NCBI GenBank assembly: GCA_021776235.1
Contig: JAJFGG010000077.1
Coordinates: 1 to 61,062 of the forward strand
DNA length: 61,062 nucleotides
Reading direction: 5' to 3'
DNA from: Alphaproteobacteria bacterium
Lineage (GTDB): Bacteria; Pseudomonadota; Alphaproteobacteria; GCA-2731375
Within the stretch, counting starts at the first letter, position 1. Each line of letters starts with the position of its first letter. Shown one piece after another: positions 35,806-44,561 of the stretch. The notes under the pieces were generated by a model, which was not told where the DNA came from, did no database searches, and saw nothing but the letters and a program-made list of their open reading frames with translations. A program made the position numbers and the translations under genes.

Positions 35806-35856
35806 GGATGATTGTAGGGGCCCGGCAATCGCATGCTTTGATCTGAATCAATCGAT

Positions 35857-36474
35857 CTAATCCAGGGATAGCCCAAGGGACCGCAAGGCGGGCACCAAAG
35901 CATCGATACCGGAAAAATGATGGGTCCGCAGGCCGGCGCTTCGGGCCGAGGTGATGTAGCATTCGGAATCGTCGATGAACAAGGTCTCTCCGGCCCGGCC
36001 ATCCAGTATCTCCAGCAGCTTATGGAATATCTCCGGCTCGTCCTTGGAAGAGGCGAGCTGGCAGGAAAAAAACACCCGTTCGCCGAACAGTTCGACGGCC
36101 TGGGGAAAAACCGCGTCCAGGCCCTGCCGCAGCACCGGGCCATTGTTACTGAGCAGCGCCACCGGCACCTGGTCCCGCAACTGTTCGACCAGGGTCAACA
36201 CGGCCCGGTCCGGCGTGATGGACCGCTGCCGGGCCCACAGCCAATCCTGGCGTGATACGGCGACGCCCAGACGGTCATTGAACTGCTGCATATACTCCTC
36301 GGCCGTAAAGTCCCCGCGGTCGCCCCTATCGTCAAAGCCGGAGCGGAATATCGCCGCATCGATGTCCGCCGCCTGCAGCCCCGTAATTTTGGCCAAGCAG
36401 GCCAACCGGCAGGCAAAATCGTAGCGGCACAGGACATCGTCCATATCGAAGATGATCAGTTCGATTGGCGGCAT
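35857..36474 (-). CDS. HAD-superfamily hydrolase
   Basis: A 205-residue haloacid-dehalogenase-type phosphatase. The nucleophile motif is FDMDDVL (D9, D11), motif II LLSNNGPVL (serine) and motif IV LFIDDSECYI. It is probably a small-molecule phosphatase. The ATG at 36474 lies 2 bp after the SDR gene's stop, and the longer frame upstream looks non-coding. It is the last of three genes with the UxaA-like and SDR genes. Confidence 0.87.
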   Translation of the reverse strand: MPPIELIIFDMDDVLCRYDFACRLACLAKITGLQAADIDAAIFRSGFDDRGDRGDFTAEEYMQQFNDRLGVAVSRQDWLWARQRSITPDRAVLTLVEQLRDQVPVALLSNNGPVLRQGLDAVFPQAVELFGERVFFSCQLASSKDEPEIFHKLLEILDGRAGETLFIDDSECYITSARSAGLRTHHFSGIDALVPALRSLGLSLD

Positions 36475-36476
36475 TG

Positions 36477-37235
36477 CTAGAGCGCTGCCGTCATACCGCC
36501 GTCGACGGTCAGCGCGGCGCCGTTGACATAGCCGCCCGCATCCGAGGCCAGGAAGACCGCCGCGCCGGCCAACTCCGCCGGGTCGCCCCAACGGCCCAGG
36601 GGCGTCCGGCCCTTTACCATGGCGTCGAAATCCGCGTCGGCAATCAGCGGTGCATTGAATTCTGTCGCGAAATAGCCAGGGTTAATGGCATTGACCGTGA
36701 CCCCGTGGGGCCCCAGTTCAACGGCCAGGGTCCGGGTCAGGCCGATCAGGCCATGTTTGGAGGAAACATAGGCGGGAATGGTGGCCCGGCCGATCTGCCC
36801 CATGATGGACGAGATATTGATGATCCGGCCCCAGCCGCGCCGCACCATGCCCGGCGCCAGCTGTTGCGCCAACAAGAACGGCGCGGTCAGGTTGACGTCA
36901 AGCACATCGCGCCATTTCTCTTCGGCGAATTCGGCCAGGGGCGCACGGTGAATGATGCCCGCGTTGTTGACCAGAATGTCAATGCCCCGGGCCGCATCAT
37001 CCAGGCTGGCAAGGGCCGCCGCGCGCCCTGGCCCATCGGCGGCATCGAACGGCAGCGCGCCCGCATCATGGCCGGCCGCCGACAATGTCCCGGCCACGGC
37101 CCGGCATTCGTCCGCGGTGCGGGAATTGATCAGGACGCGGGCGCCCTGTTCAGCCATGGCCCGGGCGATGGCCAGGCCAAGGCCGCGGGTGGAACCGGTG
37201 ACCAGGGCCCGCCGGCCATCAAGGCGAAAGTCCAT
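36477..37235 (-). CDS. Short-chain dehydrogenase/reductase
   Basis: A 252-residue classical SDR. The cofactor loop is TGSTRGLG (15-22), with NNAG near 90, catalytic serine in INISSIMG and Y-x3-K in AYVSSKHG; the end is typical. It resembles gluconate 5-dehydrogenase/2-keto-deoxy-gluconate-type members. Its place between an altronate-dehydratase-like and a HAD gene suggests sugar-acid oxidation, as inference. It starts 22 bp after the UxaA-like gene. Confidence 0.9.
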   Translation of the reverse strand: MDFRLDGRRALVTGSTRGLGLAIARAMAEQGARVLINSRTADECRAVAGTLSAAGHDAGALPFDAADGPGRAAALASLDDAARGIDILVNNAGIIHRAPLAEFAEEKWRDVLDVNLTAPFLLAQQLAPGMVRRGWGRIINISSIMGQIGRATIPAYVSSKHGLIGLTRTLAVELGPHGVTVNAINPGYFATEFNAPLIADADFDAMVKGRTPLGRWGDPAELAGAAVFLASDAGGYVNGAALTVDGGMTAAL

Positions 37236-37257
37236 TGCTGCTCCTGATGCCGCGCCG

Positions 37258-38784
37258 CTATAAAATCGCGCCGACGGTCCAGGGCACGAACTCATCGTCG
37301 CCAATGCCCAGAAGTTCCGATTTTGCCTGGCTGCCCGAGGCGGTGGCCAGAATAAGATCAAATATCTCCTGGCCCATCTGGGGAATTGTCGCCTCGGCAT
37401 CGACAATGCGGCCGCAGTTGATATCCATATCGCCGACCATGCGGTCATACATGGTGGTGTTGGTGGCCAATTTCAGGCAGGGCACCGGCTTGCAGCCAAA
37501 GACCGAACCGCGGCCCGTGGTGAAGCAGGAAATATTGGCGCCCCCCGCGACCATGCCCGTGATCGAGGCCGGGTCGTAGCCCGGCGTATTCATGAAGACA
37601 AAGCCTTTCTTGGTGATCTTTTCGGCATAGGGATAAACATCAACCAGGTTGGTGGTGCCGCCCTTGGCCGCCGCGCCCAGGGATTTTTCCAGGATCGTGG
37701 TCAGGCCGCCGGCCTTGTTTCCCGGCGATGGATTGTTGTTCATCTCGGCCCCCAGGGCCTTGGTGTAGTCGCCCCACCAATGGATGTGTTCGATCAGCTT
37801 TTCGCCCACTTCCCGGCTAACGGCGCGACGGGTCAGGAGATGCTCGGCGCCAAAAATCTCGGGCGTTTCCGCCAGGCAGGCGGTGCCGCCGTGGCGGACC
37901 AGGATATCCGCCGCCGCGCCCAGGGCCGGATTGGCCGAAATGCCCGAATAGGCATCGGAACCGCCGCATTCCATGCCCAGGATCAGTTCACTGGCCGGCA
38001 GGGTTACCCGCTCCACCCGGTTGGCGTCCGCCAGCATCTCGCGGATCAGGCCAATACCCCGTTCCACGGTCGCCGCGGTGCCGCCCGTATCCTGGATCGT
38101 GAAGGCATGCAGCTTGTCTGATGGGTTCAGCTTTTCGGCCTCCATCATGGCGCCGATCTGGTTCGCCTCGCAGCCCAGACCCAGCAGCAAATTGGCCGCG
38201 AAGTTCGGGTGCTTGGCATAGCCCGATATGGTTCGTTGAATGTAATTCAGGCCGATCCCGGCGCAACCGCCACAGCCATAGTCATGGGTCAACGCCACGA
38301 CGCCATCGACATTCGGGAAATCGGCCAGGGCATCGCCGCGGAAGGCATCGGCGATCATCCGGGCCGCCGTGGCGGAACAATTCACCGATGTCAGGACGCC
38401 GATAAAATTGCGGGTGGCGATGCGGCCATCGGGCCGGCGGATGCCCTGGAAAGTGGCGCGTTCATGCTCGGGTATGAAATCCACCGGCGTTACATCGGCA
38501 CCGTACATATAGTCCCGGTCGAAATCCCTGACCACGACGTTATGGGTATGGACATGATCGCCGGGACTGATATCGCTGCTGGCGAAACCGATGATCTGAT
38601 CGTATTTGCGCACCGGCTCGTCCTTGGCGATGGCCTGGGTGGCAATTTTGTGTCCCGCCGGGACCATAACCATGGCAGCAACCGTTTCACCGGCGATGTT
38701 GCTGCCCTGGGCGATGTCGTCCCGGGCCACAACCACATTGTCGTTTTGGTGCAGACGAATTGTGCTCGGCTGGGTCCTGGTCAT
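37258..38784 (-). CDS. UxaA-family (altronate/galactarate dehydratase-like) hydro-lyase
   Basis: A 508-residue, full-length UxaA-type protein. The N-terminal SAF domain (1-95) is followed by the catalytic part with PDGRIATRNFIGVLTSVNCSA, THDYGCGGCAG, LGLGCEANQIG and MECGGSDAYSGISANPA. Family enzymes remove water from altronate, galactarate or other sugar acids and use iron. First of the operon UxaA-SDR-HAD. The recurrent motif (38824-38847) lies 40 bp before its start. Confidence 0.92.
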   Translation of the reverse strand: MTRTQPSTIRLHQNDNVVVARDDIAQGSNIAGETVAAMVMVPAGHKIATQAIAKDEPVRKYDQIIGFASSDISPGDHVHTHNVVVRDFDRDYMYGADVTPVDFIPEHERATFQGIRRPDGRIATRNFIGVLTSVNCSATAARMIADAFRGDALADFPNVDGVVALTHDYGCGGCAGIGLNYIQRTISGYAKHPNFAANLLLGLGCEANQIGAMMEAEKLNPSDKLHAFTIQDTGGTAATVERGIGLIREMLADANRVERVTLPASELILGMECGGSDAYSGISANPALGAAADILVRHGGTACLAETPEIFGAEHLLTRRAVSREVGEKLIEHIHWWGDYTKALGAEMNNNPSPGNKAGGLTTILEKSLGAAAKGGTTNLVDVYPYAEKITKKGFVFMNTPGYDPASITGMVAGGANISCFTTGRGSVFGCKPVPCLKLATNTTMYDRMVGDMDINCGRIVDAEATIPQMGQEIFDLILATASGSQAKSELLGIGDDEFVPWTVGAIL

Positions 38785-38823
38785 TGAAAATCTCCCCCGT
38801 TTGACGCCATATGATCGGCACCT

Positions 38824-38847
38824 TATAGCACCTTGCGCTGATAGGGA
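38824..38847. promoter_or_regulatory. Recurrent intergenic motif, variant copy
   Basis: TATAGCACCTTGCGCTGATA and the following GGGA resemble the 1136-1155 motif. It lies between the divergent UxaA-like and carboxylesterase-like genes, near TATAAGG on the minus strand. Confidence 0.4.
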
Positions 38848-38878
38848 CCCAGGGCATTATCATCAGAGAGGGCGGACC

Positions 38879-39823
38879 ATGACGCTGGACCCACAAGTCG
38901 AATACGTGCTGCAACTGGTTGAGCAATCCCCCTATCCGGAACTGCACACCGTATCGGCGGCCGAGGCCCGGGAGATATTCGAGACCACCGCGCCGGCCCT
39001 GAATGTGCGGCCCGAGGACGTCTTCCGCACGGAAGACCGCTGGATCGATGGCGTCGAGGGCGACATTCCCATTCGCATATACACACCGCACCAACCGGCG
39101 GCGGGGGAATTGCTGCCCGTGCTGGTGTTTTATCACGGCGGCGGCTTCGTCATCGGCAGTTTGGATAGCTATGACAATCTGTGCCGGGCCCTGGCCAACA
39201 GGGCGGATTGCATCGTGGTTTCGGTGGATTACCGCCTGGCGCCCGAGCACAGGTTTCCCGCCGCCGTTGACGATGGCCTGGAGGCCTATCAATGGATCAG
39301 CGATCACGCCAGGGAACTGGACGGGGATCCCCGCCGCATGGCCATCGCAGGCGATAGCGCGGGGGGCAATATCACCGCCGTCACCGCCATTGGCATCCGC
39401 AACGAAGGCGACATCGCCCCCCTGTTGCAGGTTCTGATCTACCCGGTGGCGGGCGGCGCACCTGAAACCGCCTCGCACTACGAGTTTGCCGAAGGCTTAT
39501 TGCTGACCCGGGCCAATATCCTGTGGTTCTACGACCAGTACCTGGAGCAGCCGGAGGATGCCGCCGACCCACGCTTTGCCCCGCTGCTGGCCGCTGATCT
39601 ATCCGGCCTGCCGCCTGCCCTGGTTATTGTCGCCGGCCATGACCCCCTGCGTGACGAGGGCATCGCCTATGCGGAAGGCCTGGCGCGCGCGGGCGTTGGG
39701 GTGGAGTTGAGCAATTATGAAGGCATGGTGCATGGTTTTGTCTCGCTCGCGGCTGCTGTCGATCAGGGCAAAAATGCCATCGATCAGGTGGCGGAGGCCC
39801 TGCGCACAGCCTTTAAGGGCTGA
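38879..39823 (+). CDS. HSL-type alpha/beta hydrolase (esterase/lipase)
   Basis: A 314-residue hydrolase of the hormone-sensitive-lipase group. The oxyanion motif is YHGGGFVIG, and the nucleophile serine lies in GDSAGGN. The acid is in VAGHDPLRDEG and the histidine in YEGMVHGFVS. GGCGGACC lies just before the ATG at 38879; the upstream frame is non-coding. It likely cleaves short acyl esters. It is divergent from the UxaA-like operon. Confidence 0.92.
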   Translation: MTLDPQVEYVLQLVEQSPYPELHTVSAAEAREIFETTAPALNVRPEDVFRTEDRWIDGVEGDIPIRIYTPHQPAAGELLPVLVFYHGGGFVIGSLDSYDNLCRALANRADCIVVSVDYRLAPEHRFPAAVDDGLEAYQWISDHARELDGDPRRMAIAGDSAGGNITAVTAIGIRNEGDIAPLLQVLIYPVAGGAPETASHYEFAEGLLLTRANILWFYDQYLEQPEDAADPRFAPLLAADLSGLPPALVIVAGHDPLRDEGIAYAEGLARAGVGVELSNYEGMVHGFVSLAAAVDQGKNAIDQVAEALRTAFKG

Positions 39824-39874
39824 TCTTGTCGAGAGCTGGGCCGGATTAACCTTTCGTGAACGATCGCCACCTAT

Positions 39875-39899
39875 CCTATCAACGCAAGGTGGAATTAAC
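39875..39899 (+). promoter_or_regulatory. Recurrent intergenic motif upstream of PilZ-like gene
   Basis: CCTATCAACGCAAGGTGGAA followed by TTAAC matches the reverse orientation of the 1136-1155 motif (CTATCA-n-CGCAA). It lies 17 bp before the ATG, so here it reads toward the gene. Confidence 0.42.
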
Positions 39900-39915
39900 G
39901 CAAACAGAGGGTGCC

Positions 39916-40266
39916 ATGCCAACAACCAGCTATAAAACTGCCGGGGCCTACGAGTTTCGTCGTGATCGCCGGTCGTCTTTATTGCGTCTGACGCTGGAGG
40001 CAGACGGCGTTGAATACCAGAGCTATGACTGGGGCCTGGGTGGCATCCGCATCGACGGCATCATTCCCCGGCGGAAGCTGGAGGACATTCTAAAGATCGT
40101 GGTATCCGGCGAGCGCAAGGGCCGGCATCTGAGCATCGAGACAATGGCAACGATTGTTCGGCTTGATCCTATCGAGGACGAAACGGCCCTGCGATTCAAT
40201 GATCTAAGCATGGAAAATCTGGATGTGCTGGAAGCCTTGATCACGGGCCGCCGGATCAGCAAATAG
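39916..40266 (+). CDS. PilZ-like small protein
   Basis: A 116-residue protein whose first half, RRDRRSSLLRLTLEADG and DWGLGGIRIDG, resembles a PilZ c-di-GMP-binding domain (an arginine cluster followed by a D/N-x-S-x-x-G-like loop). The canonical serine is replaced in D-W-G-L-G-G, so binding is uncertain. I start it at the ATG at 39916. The gene is single; a repeat copy begins 8 bp after its stop. Confidence 0.55.
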   Translation: MPTTSYKTAGAYEFRRDRRSSLLRLTLEADGVEYQSYDWGLGGIRIDGIIPRRKLEDILKIVVSGERKGRHLSIETMATIVRLDPIEDETALRFNDLSMENLDVLEALITGRRISK

Positions 40267-40273
40267 ATCATTT

Positions 40274-40380
40274 TCACTCACGCTCGTGCGCCAAGGCGCA
40301 TCGCTCCGCGAGGGCGGCGCAGGGGCGCCGGGCCGCCGTCGCGGCCTGGATTGCGTAACTTGAGATCAAATTCGGTCCGG
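40274..40380 (+). repeat. Three-hairpin 3'-UTR repeat, copy C
   Basis: TGCGCC-AA-GGCGCA, GGCGC-AGG-GGCGCC and GGCCGC-CGTC-GCGGCC follow one another, then a GCGTAACTTGAGATC tail. The bases changed from copy B keep the first stem paired. It lies between the convergent PilZ-like and arsenate-reductase genes. Confidence 0.85.
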
Positions 40381-40404
40381 TGGTCTTGCAATTCGGAAAT
40401 CAGC

Positions 40405-40752
40405 CTAAAGTATATCCAAAACAGTCTCGGGCGGGCGGCCCACTGCGGCCTTGCCATTCGCCAGTACGATCGGCCGTTCGATCAGAATCGGATTGGCCAC
40501 CATTGCATCGATCAGTTGTCCGTCATCCAGGCCCCTATCAGCCAGTCCGTTGGCGGCGTAAGCGTCTTCCTTTTGCCGCATCAATTCGCGTGGCGCCAGA
40601 TCCAGCAAGGCCAGTATTGCCCGCAATGCCGCCGCATCCGGTGGGTTCTGCAAATACTCGACAATGGCCGGTTCGATCCCTCGGTCACGCAGCAGCTGCA
40701 AAGTCTGACGGGATTTGGAACAACGGGGATTGTGATAGATGGTAACGGTCAT
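40405..40752 (-). CDS. arsC: Arsenate reductase (glutaredoxin type)
   Basis: A 115-residue ArsC, which reduces arsenate to arsenite with glutathione/glutaredoxin. The active cysteine is in IYHNPRCSKSRQTL (C11). The arginine patch appears as LIERPIV and GRPPETVLDIL. It lies alone, with no arsenite-efflux gene nearby; the ArsR-type gene at 34568 is 5 kb away and pairs with other genes. Confidence 0.93.
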   Translation of the reverse strand: MTVTIYHNPRCSKSRQTLQLLRDRGIEPAIVEYLQNPPDAAALRAILALLDLAPRELMRQKEDAYAANGLADRGLDDGQLIDAMVANPILIERPIVLANGKAAVGRPPETVLDIL

Positions 40753-40895
40753 GAACGCCCCAATTTGCTGTGCGGTAAGTGATGTGCGTTGGGAAATCTA
40801 GCAAAGCAACCCTTCAATTAACACAGCAATCGCGCTAAACCGGGCAACACTATCCGTCGCGGGAACATTGCCCGCCATGTCTTTGGGAGTTGCGC

Positions 40896-41306
40896 ATGAG
40901 TGCCGAGATTCCGGCCGGGTTTGAAGCCGCCGCCGAAAGCGAATCCTTCGAAAGTTTCGTTGGCCCGCTTTATGAGAAGTGGGACGGCGAGGAATATATC
41001 TGCGGCTTTCGCGCCGCCCCGCACCACGGCAACCGCCGCGGCGTTGTCCACGGCGGCATGCTGTTTACCTTCGCCGATCATACCCTGGGCAACATGGTGT
41101 GGGCGCGGAACGAGAACAAACCCTGCGCCACGGTCACGCTGAATGTGGATTATCTGGCCGCGGCCAGAAGCGGCGACTGGATCGAATGCACCGGCAGCAT
41201 CACCCGTGAGACCCGGTCCCTGATCTTCATCAAGGGCCAGTTGACCATAGACGGCCAGATCATCATGACCGCATCCGGCGTCTGGAAAAAACTGGGCGCG
41301 GATTAA
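40896..41306 (+). CDS. PaaI-type hotdog thioesterase
   Basis: A 136-residue thioesterase of the PaaI/YbgC-like hotdog group. The hallmark is RGVVHGGMLFTFADHTLG, with the HGG turn and catalytic acid/asparagine region. It contains DYLAAARSGDWIECTG and a standard C-terminus. It hydrolyses acyl-CoA, probably aromatic or medium chain. GGGAG precedes the ATG at 40896. It is convergent with the crotonase gene. Confidence 0.88.
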   Translation: MSAEIPAGFEAAAESESFESFVGPLYEKWDGEEYICGFRAAPHHGNRRGVVHGGMLFTFADHTLGNMVWARNENKPCATVTLNVDYLAAARSGDWIECTGSITRETRSLIFIKGQLTIDGQIIMTASGVWKKLGAD

Positions 41307-41319
41307 TCCCGAAAATTCG

Positions 41320-42153
41320 CTAAGCCAGTTTCCGGGTTGGATCCAGGTCATCATAGGCGGCGTCGCGTTTTTCCTGTTTGGCCATGAAAGCCTCGCCCAT
41401 ATCGGTGCGGGACAGCATGGCGGCGTTCCAGGTGGCAATATAGTTCAAGCCGTCGGCGATGCTGTGATCGCGGGCGTAGTTCAGCATCTCCTTGTTGCCG
41501 ACAGTCGCGATCGGGCTTTTCGAGGCGATCTCGGCCGCGATCGCCATGACGCCAGCCAGCAGCGCCTCGTGATCCGCGAAGACCTGATTGACCAGGCCCC
41601 AGTCCCGCGCCTCCGCCGCCATCATGCGCCGGCCCGTATAGGTCAACTCGCGGACGATGCCATGGGGCAGCATGTGGGGCAGCCGTTGCAGGGTTCCCAC
41701 ATCGGCGGTCATGCCGATATTGGTTTCCTGGATCGAGAAAAAGGCATCCTCGGCGCAATAGCGCATGTCGCAGGCGCTGATCAGGTCCATACCGCCGCCG
41801 ATGCAGGCGCCCTGAACCGCCACCAGCACAGGCAGGCGGCAGCGGTCGACCACCGACATGGATTCCTGCATGTGCAGCACCGTACGCCGCAGGGCCTCGG
41901 CCTGGCGCGAGGGCTCGCCGCCCGAAGCCATCAGGCCGACGGCGAAATCATTCAGATCCAGGCCCGAGGTGAAATGTTTGCCCTGGGCCGAAAAGACCAC
42001 GACCCGGGCGCTTGGATCCTGCTCGATGGCGCTGAAAACCGCCACCATTTCGGGCCAAAAGGCGCGGTTCATGGTGTTGAATTCCGCGCCCCTGATAAAC
42101 TGCACATGGGCGATACCCTGCGCGACATCCAAGCTTAGCGTTTCGTAGGCCAT
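41320..42153 (-). CDS. Enoyl-CoA hydratase/isomerase (crotonase) family protein
   Basis: A 277-residue crotonase. The oxyanion-hole segments are GKHFTSGLDLNDF and VQGACIGGGMDLISACDMRYC, and the catalytic glutamate region is FFSIQETNIGMTADVG. Family members act on enoyl-CoA and related thioesters. GGAGG lies upstream of the ATG at 42153. The divergent MaoC-type gene starts 142 bp away, and the two may share acyl-CoA chemistry. Confidence 0.92.
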   Translation of the reverse strand: MAYETLSLDVAQGIAHVQFIRGAEFNTMNRAFWPEMVAVFSAIEQDPSARVVVFSAQGKHFTSGLDLNDFAVGLMASGGEPSRQAEALRRTVLHMQESMSVVDRCRLPVLVAVQGACIGGGMDLISACDMRYCAEDAFFSIQETNIGMTADVGTLQRLPHMLPHGIVRELTYTGRRMMAAEARDWGLVNQVFADHEALLAGVMAIAAEIASKSPIATVGNKEMLNYARDHSIADGLNYIATWNAAMLSRTDMGEAFMAKQEKRDAAYDDLDPTRKLA

Positions 42154-42294
42154 GGGATCCTCCGTAAATTCTGGCAGACGTTCAGGTTTGCGCATACAGA
42201 TATGCGCACACGGCATTGCCCTGTGATATCATGGCCCGATCGGTCGCAACAGCGGGCTTTTCCGGCAGCCGCAAATAACTTCAGGGAGATAAAA

Positions 42295-43149
42295 ATGGCG
42301 GTCACACAAGACAGCCTGCTGGCGCTGCAATCGTTGGGCCAGGAATATACCTATACGGACAACGACAGCATGCTCTATGCCCTGGGCATCGGCATGGGCG
42401 CCGACCAGATGAACCGGGATGAACTGGCCTTTTGCTATGAGGACAGCCTGAAAGTGATGCCATCCCAGGCGACGGTGATCGCCTTTGATGACAGCCTGTT
42501 CCTGGATTGCGGCCTTGATCCGGTGAAGATCGTCCACGGCGAGCAGCGCCTGACCCTGCATCGGCCCCTGCCCGCCGCGGCCACAATCTCTTCCGACGCC
42601 CGGGTCACGGCGGCCTATGACAAGGGCGAGGGGCGCGGCGCCCTGGTCCTGATGGAAACCGTACTGACCGACAAGGCCGGCGGCGATAAACTTTGCACCA
42701 TGGAATCGGTGATCTTCGCGCGCGGCGACGGCGGTTATGGCGGCCCGCAGGGCGCCCCGGAGCCGTTGCCAAAATCACCCATGACGCTGGCCGATCATGT
42801 GGTCGAATTTCAGACCCTGCCCCGTCAGGCGCTGCTCTACCGCCTGTCCGGGGACCGCAATCCCCTGCACAGCGACCCCGATTTCGCCGCCGCCGCCGGC
42901 TTCGAGAAACCAATCCTGCACGGCCTCTGCACCTATGGCCACGCCTGCCATGCGGTGGTGCGCGCCTGTTGCGATTACCAGCCGGAGCGGCTGCTTAGCT
43001 TCGCGGCCCGTTTTTCCGCCCCGGTGATACCCGGCGATCTGTTGCAGACCCATATCTGGGTCGACGAGGACGAGATCTATTTCACCACCTCGGTGCCGGA
43101 ACGGCAGCAGATCGTGCTGTCCAACGGCTACGCCACCATTGCCCCATAG
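42295..43149 (+). CDS. MaoC-like (R)-specific enoyl-CoA hydratase-type protein
   Basis: A 284-residue double-hotdog protein. The C-terminal half holds the hydratase-2 motif YRLSGDRNPLHSDPDFA, with the Asp/His pair, and FEKPILHGLCTYG. The N-terminal half resembles the catalytic-dead first hotdog of eukaryotic MFE-2-like hydratase 2. It hydrates trans-2-enoyl-CoA to (R)-3-hydroxyacyl-CoA. AGGGAGA precedes the ATG at 42295. It probably starts the rightward run that ends in recQ. Confidence 0.9.
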   Translation: MAVTQDSLLALQSLGQEYTYTDNDSMLYALGIGMGADQMNRDELAFCYEDSLKVMPSQATVIAFDDSLFLDCGLDPVKIVHGEQRLTLHRPLPAAATISSDARVTAAYDKGEGRGALVLMETVLTDKAGGDKLCTMESVIFARGDGGYGGPQGAPEPLPKSPMTLADHVVEFQTLPRQALLYRLSGDRNPLHSDPDFAAAAGFEKPILHGLCTYGHACHAVVRACCDYQPERLLSFAARFSAPVIPGDLLQTHIWVDEDEIYFTTSVPERQQIVLSNGYATIAP

Positions 43150-43215
43150 CGCGCCATCAGGCCCGCGCCCGCATGCCGGCGCCGCATGCCCTTGTAAATT
43201 TCCGGAGACCCCGTA

Positions 43216-43608
43216 ATGAGCCGACAAAACATCTCGTCCGGCGGACCATTGGAGGCCAAAGTCGGCTATTCCCGTGCTGTTCGCGTGGGCCGTTCCGTGC
43301 ACGTATCGGGCACCACAGCCTTTGGACCGGACGGCAAGATAATTTCCGACGACGCCTATGAACAGGCCCGGCAAATTTTTAGGATCATCATCGCCGCCCT
43401 GGCCGAAGCCGGGGCCAGGCCGGAAGACGTGGTACGCACGGTCATGTACGCCACCGACATCGCGGATACCGAGGCCATCGGCAAGGCTCATGGTGAAGTC
43501 TTTGCCGATATACGCCCGGCCTCGACCCTGGTTCAGGTGGTCGCCCTGGTCGCGCCGGAGATGAAGGTCGAAATCGAAGCCTACGCGGAATTGCCCGAGG
43601 ACGCCTGA
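43216..43608 (+). CDS. RidA-family enamine/imine deaminase
   Basis: A 130-residue RidA-type protein, which clears reactive 2-aminoacrylate-type enamines. Typical segments are [17 protein letters not shown], the central [16 protein letters not shown], and RPASTLVQV with the substrate-binding arginine. It lies 4 bp before a threonine/serine dehydratase gene, whose enamine product is RidA's known substrate. The pairing is therefore meaningful rather than random. Confidence 0.93.
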   Translation: MSRQNISSGGPLEAKVGYSRAVRVGRSVHVSGTTAFGPDGKIISDDAYEQARQIFRIIIAALAEAGARPEDVVRTVMYATDIADTEAIGKAHGEVFADIRPASTLVQVVALVAPEMKVEIEAYAELPEDA

Positions 43609-43612
43609 GGCT

Positions 43613-44560
43613 ATGTCAACTGTTACGATCGACGACGTCCGTGCCGCCGCCAGGCGGATCAAGGATCTGGTCCGCCGGACGCCGCTGCTGCCCGCGACAT
43701 TGGCCCATGACGGGTTGCCGGGAAATCCCAGCCTGAACCTGAAACTGGAAAGCCTGCAGGTCTCGGGCTCGTTCAAGGCGCGGGGCGCCATGAGCAAGCT
43801 GACGACCCTGGACGATGCGGCCAAGGCACGCGGCCTGATCACCGCCTCGGGCGGCAATCATGGCCTGGGCGTGGCCTATGCGGGACACGCGGCCGGCGTC
43901 GGGGTAACGATCTACCTGCCCGGCAACACGCCGCCCGCCAAGGCCGACAATCTGCGCCGCTGGGGCGCGGAGGTTCATATCCATGGCGATGTCTGGGACG
44001 ATGCCAACCGCGAGGCGCTGTCGGTCGCGGCCCGGACGGGGCAAACCTATATCCACCCCTTCGCCGACCCGGCGGTCATCGCCGGGCAGGGCACGGTCAG
44101 CCTGGAAGTGCTGGCGGACGCGCCGGACACGGATGTTCTGCTGGTCTCCATCGGCGGCGGCGGTCTGATCGCCGGCGCCGCCCTGGCGGCCAAGGCGTTG
44201 AAGCCCGGGATCCTGGTAATCGGCATCGAACCGGTGGGCGCCCCGACCCTGTATGAAAGCGTCGCGGCCGGGAAACTGGTGGAACTGGCCAGCATCGAGA
44301 CCCAGGCCAACACTCTGGCGCCACGGCGCAGCGAAGAGCTTAACCTGGCCCTGATCAGCCAGAACGTGGATGCGATCATTCTGGTAACCGATCAGCAAAT
44401 GCGCCAGGCTGCCCGCTGGCTGTGGCAGGAATTCGGCCTGGGCGTGGAACTGTCGGCGGCGGCGGCCATCGCGGCCCTGCAATCGGGCGCTTATGCACCG
44501 CCCCAGGACGCGGTCTGTACCGCCCTGATCTGCGGGGCGGGCAGTGACGGCGCGAACTGA
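43613..44560 (+). CDS. Threonine/serine dehydratase-like PLP enzyme
   Basis: A 315-residue fold-type II PLP enzyme. The PLP lysine is K55 in SGSFKARGAM, followed by SGGNHG (79-84) and the phosphate-binding GGGGLIAG. It lacks a C-terminal ACT domain, as in catabolic dehydratases and serine racemase relatives. It forms 2-oxobutyrate from threonine or pyruvate from serine, via an enamine that the preceding RidA protein would hydrolyse. Confidence 0.9.
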   Translation: MSTVTIDDVRAAARRIKDLVRRTPLLPATLAHDGLPGNPSLNLKLESLQVSGSFKARGAMSKLTTLDDAAKARGLITASGGNHGLGVAYAGHAAGVGVTIYLPGNTPPAKADNLRRWGAEVHIHGDVWDDANREALSVAARTGQTYIHPFADPAVIAGQGTVSLEVLADAPDTDVLLVSIGGGGLIAGAALAAKALKPGILVIGIEPVGAPTLYESVAAGKLVELASIETQANTLAPRRSEELNLALISQNVDAIILVTDQQMRQAARWLWQEFGLGVELSAAAAIAALQSGAYAPPQDAVCTALICGAGSDGAN

Positions 44561-44561
44561 T

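Noticed and set aside
34568-40752. Arsenic-resistance operon (ArsR and ArsC)
   Set aside because: The genes are 5 kb apart with unrelated genes between; ArsR pairs with an ABM gene and an isomerase.
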